A DNA stretch of 64,000 bases, taken from NCBI RefSeq assembly GCF_027595985.1, contig NC_073306.1:85609599-85673598 (forward strand), read 5' to 3'. Source of the DNA: Sorex araneus (Eukaryota; Chordata; Mammalia; Eulipotyphla; Soricidae). Made by a program: the position numbers and the translations under genes. Each line of letters opens with the position of its first letter. The first letter of the stretch is position 1. Shown here in pieces: positions 40,531-51,405 of the stretch. The notes below the pieces were generated by a model. The model was not told the DNA's origin and made no database searches. It saw only the letters and a program-made list of their open reading frames with translations.

Positions 40531-42062
40531 GAGGCTGGACTGGGGGGAGCCGGCCTGCTGCCTCCAACGGAGCCCTGGAATCCCCTAGGGGCTCCGTTAA
40601 CAAGACCCCCGGCCTCCAATCTCGGGGCGCCGTTCCCCGAGTGAGGCCCCAGGGAGGCTTCCGAGACCCACACCCGGCAGCGCACGTCTTCAGGCTCACG
40701 TCGGGAGCTCCCGCCCGCACCCAACACCATCTGACAGTCTCATCTGCAGATAACTGGGGCAGGGTCTCAGCCTGAGCACCGGGGTCTCGGGCAAGGCTTA
40801 GGCGCCCCCCGCACCTCTCCACCGCCCAAGTCCCTCCGACGTCCCCAAAGCAGGACCAGGGTGGGGGGCCGGCCGGGGAGAGGCAGATGAGGAAGAGAGG
40901 AGGGCCAAAACAACACAGATTCCTCCTCCGAATCCTTGGGGTCGATCAGAGGCAAAGGACGAGTAACAATGACCAAAAACCCAGCGCCTGCCCCGGGTCT
41001 TTTCTTCCCACCACACGCTCGGCCAGGGGCGGCCCCGCGGCCGGAGGGTGGCAACCAGCGGCCTGTTTGTGACATCGTCCGCGCGGCGGGCCGGGGGCCG
41101 CGGAAATCGGGGTCCCCCGTCCCAGCGGCAGCGGAGTCGCCGCCCGACTGCCCGAGTGGCGTCCCTGAGGCGTAATCCCTCGCCTCTGCGAAGGAGACCC
41201 CATCGCCCCAGTCGCGGCAGAATTGTTTCGGGGGCCCCCCCACCTCCGAGGGAACGCGGGGAGGAAGCGGGCCGGCGCGCCGAGCGGAGGCGCCGGGGAG
41301 GGTGCCGAGGGGCACTGACAAAGAGCGGGGCCCGAGAGGGGCCGCAAGCCCACGCGTGGCGGGGGGGCGCACCCCGCTCGCTCGGCGCCACCTCGGGCGC
41401 TCGCGGGGGCCAATCGCCGCCTTCCCTCCCACCCGGAACCAATTCGGCCTCCGCACTCCGGAGCGAGGGCCACATGGGGGAGTTTGGGGCAGCTCCACCC
41501 CGTGCCCTCCCCGCCCCCCCACGCCAGGCCGGAGCCGGCTCGGGGAGGCCCGCAGCGGGCCGGGAGGGGAGGGGGACCCCCCGCGTCTCCTCACAAGCAC
41601 CGGCCGCGGTCCACACCGAGCCCTACCTCAGGCGGGGCCCAGGCCTCGCTCACTCGCGCTTTCTCGCTCTCCCCCACTCGCTTCAAGCTCTAGCCGCATG
41701 GCCCCCCCCCCCGCCCGCTCCGGCTACCCCAAGCCCCGCCCCGGCCACGCTCCCAAATCGAGGCCCCGGCTCTGGCGCGGCCCACTAGGCCGCGAAGCCG
41801 ACCATAAACAAAACCTCGGGCGGCCGACTCGCTGTGCGGGGGGAGGGGGACGCGCCAAGGTTCGCACGACTGGGGGGGCGTACAGCAGGGGGACACACGG
41901 TGCGGGGGGCCTCGACCGGGGGGGGCACGGCGGGGTAGGGGGGAAGGAAGGGAGGGTAAAAGGGGGATCGCGGATTTAAAGGGGCCGCGGACAATACCCG
42001 GCCCCGCCGCGCTGCCGCTGCCGCCGCCGCCGCCGCCAACGCCGCTGCGCTCCCAACTTTAC

Positions 42063-42120
42063 CTCAGTCTCCTCCACACTGACACCCCGGGCCGCGCCGC
42101 CCCTGTCACGTGATATAAGG
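42063..42120 (-). other. UBAP2L: Probable UBAP2L noncoding exon 1, 5' end uncertain
   Basis: The strong donor GAG|GTAAAG (GT at 42061-42062, minus strand) closes a candidate first exon. Other donors (CCGG|GTATTG near 41997 and TGAG|GTAGGG near 41626) could serve alternative first exons. The start site cannot be fixed from sequence. Confidence 0.5.
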
Positions 42121-42511
42121 TTCCCTCCTCCCCGCCCCCCCTCCCTGCTTTTCCCTCTCGCGCTCGCTCTCGCGCCTTCCCCCTCCCACTTGCCTTCCTG
42201 CGTCCCTCAGCACGTGACGCGAAAGGGCCGCGCACGCAAGCGTGCGCGCGCCGCCGCGCCACGAGACGCCTGACTCCGGCCGCGCGCGGCCACCCCGCCT
42301 CTCCGCGCTGGCCCCGCCTCCGCCACGTGACGCGCGGCCGGCGGCCGCTTCCTCTTCCGGGCGTTCTTCCGCCGCCTCGGCGCCCGGCTGCAGGCGCTGC
42401 CCCGGGTCACGTGCCGAGCGCCCGCGGGAGGGCGGTGTTCTCCGCTCCCCGCCCCCATGGCGGCCGCCATATTTTCAGGCCGGGCCCACCTGGCTGTTTC
42501 CCTCTGAGGAA
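42063..42511. promoter_or_regulatory. Divergent promoter with four CACGTG sites
   Basis: CACGTG occurs at 42107, 42211, 42324 and 42408; the first is the palindrome TCACGTGA. An ETS-type CTTCCGG lies at 42354. A palindrome ATGGCGGCCGCCAT at 42457-42470 gives two opposed YY1-like sites. UBAP2L runs left and C1orf43 right. No convincing TATA box for either gene, although ATATAA is next to the first CACGTG. Confidence 0.8.
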
Positions 42512-42544
42512 ATGGCCGAGGCGCTTCGGGGCGGCCCGGGCTGA
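42512..42544 (+). CDS. Possible upstream ORF in the C1orf43 leader (10 codons)
   Basis: ATG GCC at 42512 in context GGAAATGG, ten codons (MAEALRGGPG), TGA at 42542-42544, 49 bp before the main ATG. It counts only if transcription starts upstream of 42512. Confidence 0.35.
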   Translation: MAEALRGGPG

Positions 42545-42593
42545 CAGGGGCGGCGGGGCCCCGCGGGGCCGGCCGGCGCGGGGTGGGGGGGCC

Positions 42594-42659
42594 ATGGCGC
42601 CCAGCAGTAACTGGCTGTCCGGGGTGAACGTCGTGCTCGTGATGGCCTACGGCAGCCTG
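42594..42659 (+). CDS. C1orf43: C1orf43 coding exon 1 (residues 1-22)
   Basis: MAPSSNWLSGVNVVLVMAYG SL. Donor CTG|GTGAGG, phase 0. Starts the membrane anchor. Within the CpG island. Confidence 0.97.
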
Positions 42660-44035
42660 GTGAGGAGACCCCGCGCCCCCCCTCGGGGCAGCCCCGTCCC
42701 GCCGCTCCCCCGCGCGTTACCTCCGCGCCGGGCGCCCCTGCCGCAGCTCTGGCCCCCGCGAGCCCGCGTGGGCGCGGGCGCGGCGCGGGCGGCGCGCTCA
42801 GGCCTCTTGGCGTCTCTCGGCAGGTGTTTGTGCTGCTGTTCATCTTTGTCAAGAGGCAGATCATGCGTTTTGCCATGAAGTCGCGGAGGGGACCTCACGT
42901 CCCCGTGGGCCACAACGCCCCCAAGGTAGGCCCTCGAGGCCCGGACCGGGCCCGGTTCCCCGATCCTGGGCTCCTCGGCGTGCAAGGAGAACCTGGAATG
43001 CTCCCGGGGCCTGTGTCGCTTCCCACCCGCCTGCGCGCCCCGATTGGGGGCAGCCACGGTGCCCTGCATCCCTAGCTCACCTGGGACTGTGGGGTGTGTA
43101 CAGCCTGTAGCTTACCCGAGTTTTGGGTTCGTGTCTGCAGGACGCAAGACTGCACCAAGCCCCTTGGGGCAAGGTGTTTCCCCATTCAACGTTGAGATAA
43201 TGTCCAATATTTTTATTTCAGTTTTTCGGGTTTTTGCCCATTCCTGGCAGGGCTCAGGGATCACTCATGCTCAGACTGGGGCGTCCCTGTGCGGTGCTGG
43301 GGTTGGAACCTAGCTTGGTCGCATGCAGGGCAAGCCCCTTGGCCCTTGTGCCATCTCTGCGGCTCTAGGTTTTAAATATTTTTAAGTAGATAGTTCCCTG
43401 CTTTCTCATAACGGTCTTGGTTTTCCTGAATAGTCTTTTACAGTAGACTTCCTTCTCGTGTGTAGTCTTAATAGGATGCACGCTTGGATGAGGCTTAGTT
43501 TACACAAGTCGCTATGCTGCTGCCAGTGTGTTAATGCCTCTTTCCCATTAGATATTCAGCTGCAAGAATGCAGGCACCTTGGGGCTGAAGCGATAGCACA
43601 GCGGGGAGGGCGTTTGCCTTGCACGCGGCTGACCCAGGTTAGATTCCCAGCATCCCATATGATCCTCTGAGCACCGCCAGGAATGATTCCTGAGTGCATG
43701 AGCCAGGAGTAACCCCTGTGCATTGCCAGGTATGACCCAAAAAAGAAGGAAAAAAAAAAACCCACAAAGAATGCAGGCACCTTGACCTGTTCAACACCGT
43801 AAAGCTGGGGCCTACACATAGTACGTACTCAATTTCTCACAGTAAAAAGCAAGTAAGTTGGAGGGTAAGAGCTCATACACATTTGTCGCAACTTCAAGAC
43901 CAACGTTCTGTTTTCCTTGAGCTCCTGTTTGGGGCCTAAGAGATAGGACATTTGCCCTTGACCAAGTGGGTTGCTGCACTACATAGGGTTTCCTGAGCAC
44001 TGCCAGGTGTGACCCCAAAATAATTGTGTGTGTAT

Positions 44036-44067
<32 letters not shown>

Positions 44068-47000
44068 GTAGGTATTGATACAGACATGCACACACAAAGT
44101 AAAGTCACTGAGTCTTTTAACTTGCTCCTCTAGGGCATTGGGAATGAGCGGGAGCATTCCCTCAGTGTTGTGGCAACATGCAATGCTGAAGATCCATCCT
44201 ATTGGCTTCTGCATGCAAAGTCTGTTCTCCAGTCCCTTAAGCCTCAAGATGCCACTGCCTGAAACAGTTCTGTCTGCATTCCCTTAGCTTTCCAACAGTC
44301 ATCAGTACCTCCTTCCTCTAAGGTTTAATTTGCTACAAGTTAACCACAGAAGAATCAGAGAAATAACTCAAAAGAGAGTGAGAGTGAGAACTTACCAATA
44401 AAAACTTGAACTAATGTCTAGGGAGGCAGGTCAGTGATAAGACAAGCTTTTATCTGAGGCACGAAGTTTGATAGAGCACCCATCCATTTCCCACCCCCCT
44501 CTGAAACACAACTTTTGACTACTTAGGACCTCTTTCCTCATTCTAGATAGGATTCCTTTTGCTTTATAGAATTCTTTCTTTGGTGCCAGAGAAAGCTTGA
44601 TAGGCTCTGGAGCACATGCTTTGCATGCAGGAAGGCCAGGTTCAGTCCCCAGCACAGCATAGTTTCCTGAGCACTGCCAGTTATTGCCAAGGAAGAACAA
44701 AGCACATTCTCTTTGCGGGGAGGGGGGATATTGCTCAGAGTGCTAGGACACATGCAGGAATTCCAAGTTCAATTCCTGGATCCCCATTGTTCCCTGAGCA
44801 CTACTGGGTGTGGCCTATAAACAAAAAGAGAAAAAGGATATAGCCTAGAGGAGTGTGGGATATGTGATTCAGGTAGGACGCGCATTATGTGGGTGAGTAA
44901 GGCCCTAGGCACTTTCCAACCTTACCCAAAACGTCTAGCTAAGATGTACAACTTAGGTTCTTAGAGCATCCTATCTCATTCTTGTTTTATTTGAGGGAGA
45001 CACACCCAATGAAGCTTAGGGTTTATTTTCTGACTCTGCTCAGGGATTACTCCTAGCGATGCTCTAGGAAACCATATGCACTGCTGAACCCAGGTCAGCT
45101 GCATTCTAGCAAGTACCTTACCCACTATACTACCTCTCCATCACATTCTGTACTCCTTTTTTTTTTTTTTTTTTCCTGATAGTCACCCAGCAATCTCAGG
45201 GCTTACTCCTGCATCTATACTAAGGGATCACTCCTAGCAGGCTCTGGGGATCTGGCAAATTGGACCGAGGTCAGTCATGAGCAAGGCAAGCACTATACCC
45301 ACTGGACTATTACTCTAGCCCCTCTATTTTATTTTTAAATGTTTATATGACTTTCAGTATTCAGATGAGCAGTTTTTGTGCTTTCATTGTCTTAGTTGAC
45401 TTGCTGTGTTCCATTTCCAGATTGTTAGTAAGCAGAATATAGGGTAAGTTATTGTATATGATTATTTCTACATAAACAGGACTTGAAAGAGGAAATTGAT
45501 ATCCGACTATCCAAGGTTCAAGATGTCAAGTATGAACCTCAGCTTCTTGCAGATGATGATGCAAGACTATTAGAGCTGGAAACCCAGGGAAATCAGGGTA
45601 CGTGGCAATCTCTTGGATGTTCCACTTCAGTGAGGAGCTCCACAAGGTCAGAATCCCTTTGTTCTCAGAGCAGTCATTACAGCTTCTGACTTTACTGCCT
45701 GTGTAATTCCTCTGTTACTGGGTATAGGTTAGAGGTGGGCAGACAGTTGATTAGAGTTTGGAGAGTCTTTTGAGGGTTATAACTGAGACTCTTTCTTAAC
45801 AGATTGCTACAACTATTTATACAGAATGAAAGCTCTGGATGCCATCCGTGCCTCTGGTAAGGTTCTGCTTGACAGGCTTCAGTGGGATGCTGAAAGGTGT
45901 CCTGGAGGAGAAGGGACATACCTCTCTTCAGTTTACTCTTTCTGCCCCTTCGAGTTCTGGATCACTCTTACCTAGGAAAGTGATTTAGACCACTAGTTTT
46001 CAACTGCAGGCCTGAGAACTGTTAAAAACCAACTACTTAGGCAACTTATTTGCTCTCCAAAGGAGAGACCATGTTTTTTGCTTTTTGGGTCACACCCAGC
46101 GATGCTCAGGGGTTACTCTTGGCTCTGTGCTCAGGAATCCTGGCAGAGCTGAGGGACCATATAGGATGCTGGGATCGAACCCAGGTCAGACGCATGCAAG
46201 GCAAACGTCCTCCCCACTGGACTATCGCTCCGGCCCCGTGTTCTTTTCTTTAGACTGTGAGTTCCATGAACTTGATGGTGGTGATTTGCTTATCTTCCCA
46301 CCCAAGTCAGACAGCTGTGAGGGGTAAGGAAAACAACCACAACAAGAGGACAGGCAACATCAGTTGTTTCACTAAACGCAAGACACATGACTTTAAGGTT
46401 GTTTTCATTCTGTGATCATCGTCATATGTATTTATCTCTTAAACATGATTTCTATTTCATCTTAAAGCCAGGATGGACAAGAGGATTAATTTCAATAACA
46501 GTACTATTGTGTGCCATTGGTCCATTGGTAGAGCTTATAGTTATGTTGCTGACAGCAAATTACCACTTAATCACACTTCTATGCTTTTAGTTATTTGGCT
46601 TTTGGTTGTATCAGGGCTGGAACCCAAGTCTCATGCATACAATTACTTGCTTACGTGAGGTTAACACAGGTTTGATTCCACATGTGGTCACCTGAGTCCT
46701 GTCAGGAGTGATCCTTGAGTACAAAGCCAGTAATAAGCCCTGAGCAGGGGCTGGAGCGATAGCACAATGGGTAGGGCGTTTGCCTTGCATGCAGCCGACG
46801 CAGGTTCGATTCCCAGCATCCCATATGGTCCACTGAGCACTGCCAGGAGTAATTCGTGAGTAATTCCTCTGTGTAATTAAAAAGCCAGGAGTAACCCCTG
46901 TGGATCGCCAGGTGTGACCCAAAAAGCGGGAAAAAAAAAAAACCCTGAGCAGCATTGGGCATGACCCAAGAAACAAAAATATTAAAAAGGAAAGATTACC

Positions 47001-50000
47001 CAAAAATACCAGTTCCATCCAGCTCATACATCAGACCTGTTTCTACATTTAGAAAATTAACTAGAAAGATTTATAAACAGGAGAAAAACGATCTTTGCTT
47101 TTATCTCCTCAGAGATTCCATTTCATGTTGAAGGCCGGCATCCCCGTTCTTTAATGGGCAAGAATTTTCGCTCCTATCTGCTAGACCTTCGCAGCACCAC
47201 TACACCTTTCAAAGGCGTGCGCAAGGCCCTCATCGATACCTTGCTGGATGGCTATGAGACAGCTCGCTATGGGACAGGGGTAAGAGGGTGGCCATCTTGT
47301 CTTTAAGAGAATGAGAGGGATTGCCCATTGGTGAGATCCTCAAGCTTTCTTCTTCTCTCCTCAGGTCTTTGGCCAGAGTGAGTACCTGCGATATAAGGAG
47401 GCCCTGAGTGAGCTGGCCACAGTGTGAGTTGAAAGGGAATGTGTCAGAGGGAATTGCTGGAGAATTCGATGTAGATGGGTCTTTCCCACACTGGGATGAC
47501 CTTTAGTAAAGCAAAATGGGCTGGAAGGGAGCAGGGAAAGGCAGAGAGATTGTACGGTGGGTAAGGTGTTCGCTATGCATGCAACTGAGCCGGGGTTCAA
47601 TCCCCAGCATCCCATATGGTCCCCTAAGCACCACCAGGAGTGATTGTGGAGCGCAGAGCCAGGAGTAAACCCTAAGCACCCTTGGTTGTATCCCAAAAAC
47701 AAAGCAAAAGTTTCTTCTGCTTTTTTGTGCATCTCTTTCTGGTGTTTGGTTTTTGTCTCTTTCGTTTATGGGGACGGAGGGAGGGATTGGAGCCACACTC
47801 TGCGGTGCTCAGTGATGGCTGTTGGTGATACTGTGGGGCCGGTGCTTCAACCGGGGATTGAACTGGGCCATCTGCAGGACAAATGCCTTAGCCTCTACTG
47901 CCTCTCTTCCCTTTATTTTTGAGTCTAACCCAATAAAATTTCAGTATTGACAGGGTCAAAAGAGTAGTACTAAAGTTTGGTGCTTGCCTTGCATGCAGCT
48001 GATTGTATTTTGATACCAGGCAACACATAGAGTTCTTGGAACACCACCAGGAATAAGTAACACCTAAGCGCCACTGGGTGTGGTCCCAAAAACTAAAAAA
48101 GGAGGCAAAATTGGTATAATGTGTTAAGCCATTGAGGGGATCTAATTTTACGGGTTTTGTGCAGTTTTATGGGGGTGTTTTGGTGATTGCTGGGCCAAAC
48201 CTGACTCAGGGCTTATATCTGGCCCTGAGTAGTTCAGGGATCACTCCTGGTGGACTTCAGGAACCATATGGGATGCCCTGGGGCTGAAGCAATAGCGCAG
48301 CGGGTAGGGCGTTTGCCTTGTGGCTCTACCTAGGTTCGATTCCCAGGATCCCATATGGTCCCCTGAGCACCGCCAGGAGTAATTTCTGAGTGCAGAGCCA
48401 GGAGTAACCCCTTTGCATTGCCTGATGTGACCCCAAAAGCAAAAAAACAAAAACCAACATATGGGATGCCCAGATTTAAACCCAGGTCTGCCACATTCAA
48501 GAAAAACACCCTGTGATACTATCACTCTGGCCTTGTTTTTGTCTTGTTTTGTTTTGTTTTTAGATGCCACTCCCAGCAGTGCTGGGGACCTCCAGGGCCA
48601 CACCGGTTGTAGTAGGGTGGAAGGAAGGCATGCTGTATCTGGGATTGAACTTGGAGCTGCAAACATACTTGGTCTAGCACTGTAATGATGTCCCCATCCT
48701 GGGAATATAGTATTTTATACTTAAACCTTCTGACTGAAATACTGGCATCTTATTAAGTAAACAGTTGATTGTATTACAAGAGAGGAAGCCTAACTTGCCT
48801 GGGAAAGTGTTTGATGTGTACTAGCATAGTTTTATTATACTTCTTATGTACATGTTAAAATGAAATTAGAAGGAAAACCAGTCTAGAATACAAAGTTACT
48901 AGCTGTGAAATTAATCCATGTTTTCTGCTGTGTTGAATATGGCTCTTTCTTGTTTTGTTTTGCTTTTGGGCCACACCTGGCAGTGCTTAGGGATAACTCC
49001 TGGCTCTGTACTCAGAAATTACTCCTGGCGATACTTGGGGATCAGATGGGGTTCTGCGGATTGAACCTGGGTCTGCCAGGCAAGTGCTCCCTGCCCACTG
49101 TACTATCTCTCCAGCCCCTGTGGCTCTTCCTTAAAACATAAAAAGGCATGTCTATTCTCTCTCTTTTCTGTCCCTATAAGTAAGCTATCTTAAAGATCCT
49201 AGTAAAAACACAAAAATAATCAAAAAGAAAGAAAAGGGCCCAAGAGTGCACTCAACAGACTGCAGCACAATTTTCGTATTCTTGAGGCCCAGGTTCATTC
49301 CCAGATACCCTAAGCATGAATCTGGGAGTAGACCAAACCACAAAATAAAATCTTAAAGCAATGATGAAAATAAATATGTAAGGATGAAAATAGTATTGAT
49401 CTAGAAATCATGCAGGTGGCCTGTTAAAAATTGAAGGGTCGGGGGACTAGAGCACTAATACAGTGGGTAGGCACTTGTCTTGCACACAGCTGACTTGGGT
49501 TCTATCCCTGACATCTATCCTTATGGCCCCAGGCCTGCTAGGAGTAATCCATGAGCATAGCCAGGTGTAACCCTCCACCCACCCCAAAATATCAGGCTCT
49601 GAATTTTTTTTTTCTCTTTTGGATCACACCTGGTGATGCACAGGGGTTACTCCTGGCTCTGCACTTAGGAATCACCCCTGGCGGTCCTCAGGGGACCATA
49701 TGGGATGCTGGGAATTGAACCCGGGTCAGCCGCGTGCAAGGCAAACGCCCTGCCCTACCAAAACGCTGTGCTATTGCTCCAGCTCCTCTGAATTTTTTCT
49801 TTAAAAAAAATTTATTTTTCTAAAATTCATGGAATGGGGTCAGAGAGATACTACTGCATGCAGCCAACCCAAGTTCAACAACTGGTACCCCATGTGATCC
49901 CCCAAGTCCTGCCAAGAGTGATTTCTGAACACAGTACCAGGAGTAAGCCCTGAGCACCACCGTATGCCCAAATACAAAAACAAAACATATTCATGGCATG

Positions 50001-51405
50001 TAATGAAGAACATAGCCTCTGTAATATAACAAATCACGGTGTTTTTGGGGGGAGGGTGGGGGTTTGGGCCATACCTGAATCCCTGACAATTTTCAGGGGT
50101 TACTCCTGGCTATGTACTCAGGAATTATTTCTGGTGGTCCTTGGGGGACCATATGGGATGCTGGGGATTGAACCCAAGTTGGTATATGCATGGCAGCTCC
50201 CTACCCACTGAAGTATTGCTCCAGCACCAAAATCAAGGTTTTTGTTTTGTTTGGTGGCCACGTCTGATGGCACTTGGGGGCTGCTCTCTGCTTAGTGCCC
50301 CAGGGTCACACCCAGAGGTATTGGGGGGACCATGCAGTGCTAGGGGTTGAGCTGAGGACTCCTCCATGCAAAGTAATTGCGTGCAAAATATGTGCTCTGA
50401 TCCATCGCCCCATCCCAAATGTAGATTTCAACCTTGATCTATTCCATGCTTTGGCACCTCAGGCAGTTTACTTATTGTACCCTCAGTTGCTTAACCTACA
50501 AAATAGGTGAGAACTCCATATAGGGTTTTTCAGATACTGGTTAATAAAGTACTGATAAAGCACCGAGCTCTGTTGTATGGGGCGTGAGAGAGGGCCACAC
50601 CCTTTGCTGCTCAAATTCTGTGCTCATGAGCATTCCTGGTAATTGCAGGGCAAGAATCCTTACCCACCTGTTGTATTTCTTCGGCCCCAAAAGCACCAAG
50701 TGTAATGTCCAAAATACCCAGTAGTTACTTCATTTTTTGTACAAGTGTGTTGGCAGCGTGTGTCATACACGCTTGAGAGGAAAAAGCAGAATTAAGTAGT
50801 ATATTTAAAATGTACTACAGAATTAAGTAGTTAGTTTTAAGCATACTAAAATGAAGAAACTGAGGGTCAGATAGTACAACAGGTAGGCTACTTGCCTTGC
50901 ACCAGGCCAACCTGGCTTTAGTCCCCAACAGCCTACATGGTCCCCAAACCCTCTCAGGACTGATCCCTGTGTATAGAGCCACAAGTAAACCCTGGACACC
51001 AGAAGGTGTGTCCCAAAAACAAAAAGATTGAGCCAGAGACAGGCCAGGGACTCTGGGAAAATTGGTTTCTCTGCTTCTTATAAACTACTTACACTTGTTT
51101 GTAAGATAGGACAGAGATGATTGTAGCTGCATTTCCGTGACAGATGAGCCCTGCTCTATATTCCTTTTGATCTTCAGTCTGGGGCTTCTCTGCCCTCTCT
51201 TTTCTTCAGGGTCAAAGCACGAAGTGGTAGCTCTCAGAGACAGCACCAGTCAGCTGCCAAAGATCTGACCCAGTCTCCTGACGCCTCCCCAACAACCATC
51301 CAGGTGACATACCTTCCCTCCAGTCAGAAGAGTAAACGTGCCAAGCACTTCCTGGAATTGAAGAGCTTCAAGGACAACTATAACACGTTGGAGAGCACAC
51401 TGTGA
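42594..51405 (+). CDS. C1orf43: C1orf43 (NICE-3) coding sequence, 7 coding exons, 253 aa
   Basis: Exons 42594-42659, 42824-42925, 45480-45597, 45803-45856, 47113-47279, 47365-47423 and 51210-51405 sum to 762 nt in one frame, matching the 253-residue human protein in length. Residues about 8-31 (SGVNVVLVMAYGSLVFVLLF and onward) form one N-terminal membrane anchor, followed at once by basic KRQIMRFAMKSRR. The rest is a soluble domain ending ELKSFKDNYNTLESTL. The gene is broadly expressed; it has been reported to affect phagocytosis and to localise to Golgi and mitochondria, but its biochemical role is unknown. The ATG context GGCCATGG is strong. The intron before the last exon is 3.8 kb and SINE-rich. 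Confidence 0.97.
42824..42925 (+). CDS. C1orf43: C1orf43 coding exon 2 (residues 23-56)
   Basis: VFVLLFIFVKRQIMRFAMKS through HNAPK. Acceptor CTCGGCAG, donor AAG|GTAGGC, phase 0. Confidence 0.97.
43215..43368 (-). repeat. Old SINE relic
   Basis: First repeat right of the CpG island. Reads TTTTTCGGGTTTTTGCCC to CATCTCTGCGGCTC. Confidence 0.65.
43581..43760 (+). mobile_element. tRNA SINE, full length, in C1orf43 intron 2
   Basis: Target duplication AAGAATGCAGGCACCTT. Sense with the gene. Confidence 0.93.
43931..44075 (+). repeat. SINE relic followed by TG/CA/TA microsatellite
   Basis: SINE body to about 44022, then GTGTGTGTATACACACACAC and TATATATA runs at 44025-44070. Confidence 0.8.
44076..45479. 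repeat. C1orf43 intron 2, right part: old SINE relics
   Basis: Plus-strand relics at about 44584-44690 and 44722-44832. Minus-strand relics at about 44983-45145 and 45153-45322. 44080-44560 and 45330-45479 look unique. Confidence 0.55.
45480..45597 (+). CDS. C1orf43: C1orf43 coding exon 3 (residues 57-96)
   Basis: DLKEEIDIRLSKVQDVKYEP through LETQGNQ. The acceptor is weak (ATTTCTACATAAACAG). Donor CAGG|GTACGT. Confidence 0.97.
45803..45856 (+). CDS. C1orf43: C1orf43 coding exon 4 (residues 96-114)
   Basis: DCYNYLYRMKALDAIRAS. Acceptor TTAACAG, donor TCTG|GTAAGG, 54 nt. Confidence 0.97.
46074..46238 (-). mobile_element. tRNA SINE, some internal loss
   Basis: GGATCGAACCCAGG B-box complement intact. 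Ends ATCGCTCCGGCCCC. Confidence 0.9.
46747..46942 (+). mobile_element. tRNA SINE nested in an older SINE, with ~30-bp internal insert
   Basis: Target duplication CCCTGAGCAG belongs to an older copy (about 46660-46746 and 46943-46985). The body has extra GAGTAATTCCTCTGTGTAAT. Confidence 0.88.
47113..47279 (+). CDS. C1orf43: C1orf43 coding exon 5 (residues 114-169)
   Basis: EIPFHVEGRHPRSLMGKNFR through DGYETARYGTG. Acceptor CTCCTCAG, donor GGG|GTAAGA. Confidence 0.97.
47365..47423 (+). CDS. C1orf43: C1orf43 coding exon 6 (residues 170-189)
   Basis: VFGQSEYLRYKEALSELAT. Acceptor CTCCTCAG, donor AGT|GTGAGT. The intron from exon 5 is only 85 bp. Confidence 0.97.
48280..48455 (+). mobile_element. 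tRNA SINE nested in an old minus-strand SINE
   Basis: Target duplication CATATGGGATGCCC is itself SINE sequence of the host copy (about 48160-48279 and 48456-48535). Confidence 0.9.
49602..49787 (-). mobile_element. tRNA SINE, full length
   Basis: Target duplication CTCTGAATTTTTT. Small insert CCCTACCAAAACG near the 5' end. Confidence 0.92.
51210..51405 (+). CDS. C1orf43: C1orf43 coding exon 7 (residues 189-253, stop)
   Basis: VVKARSGSSQRQHQSAAKDL through NTLESTL, TGA at 51403. The acceptor TTTTCTTCAG has a strong pyrimidine tract. Confidence 0.97.

Larger units (their letters stand above)
40560..42960. promoter_or_regulatory. CpG island over the UBAP2L and C1orf43 5' ends
   Basis: About 2.4 kb with dense CpG, in contrast with AT-rich flanks, free of SINEs. 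It covers UBAP2L exon 1 and the start of intron 1, the intergenic promoter and C1orf43 exons 1-2. Long G runs lie on the plus strand at 41838-41965. Boundaries are by eye. Confidence 0.9.
45857..47112. other. C1orf43 intron 4
   Basis: Contains a minus-strand SINE (46074-46238) and a nested plus-strand SINE (46747-46942). 45985-46030 resembles an old hAT-type end (AGACCACTAGTTTTCAACTG). The rest is unique. Confidence 0.6.
47424..51209. repeat. C1orf43 intron 6: SINE-dense
   Basis: 3.8 kb. Beyond the copies listed separately, relics lie at about 47537-47706 (+), 47760-47905 (-), 47955-48100 (+), 48545-48690 (-), 48952-49118 (-), 49232-49350 (+), 49440-49590 (+), 49836-49981 (+), 50041-50227 (-), 50240-50415 (-), 50580-50690 (-) and 50861-51026 (+). 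Unique stretches are short (48700-48930, 50700-50860). Confidence 0.65.

Noticed and set aside
40767-41616. Long minus-strand ORFs of 272-277 codons
   Set aside because: They lie in the GC-rich CpG island where stops are rare. Composition is Arg/Pro/Gly/Ala-rich in all frames on both strands, and no domain or splice context supports them.
41048-41979. Plus-strand ORFs of 225-246 codons
   Set aside because: Same CpG-island effect; they overlap the minus-strand frames and sit in UBAP2L intron 1.
42594-42878. C1orf43 exon 1 reading on as a longer open frame
   Set aside because: The frame stays open through intron 1 only because of GC content; the GTGAGG donor at 42660 and the exon 2 acceptor restore the conserved protein.
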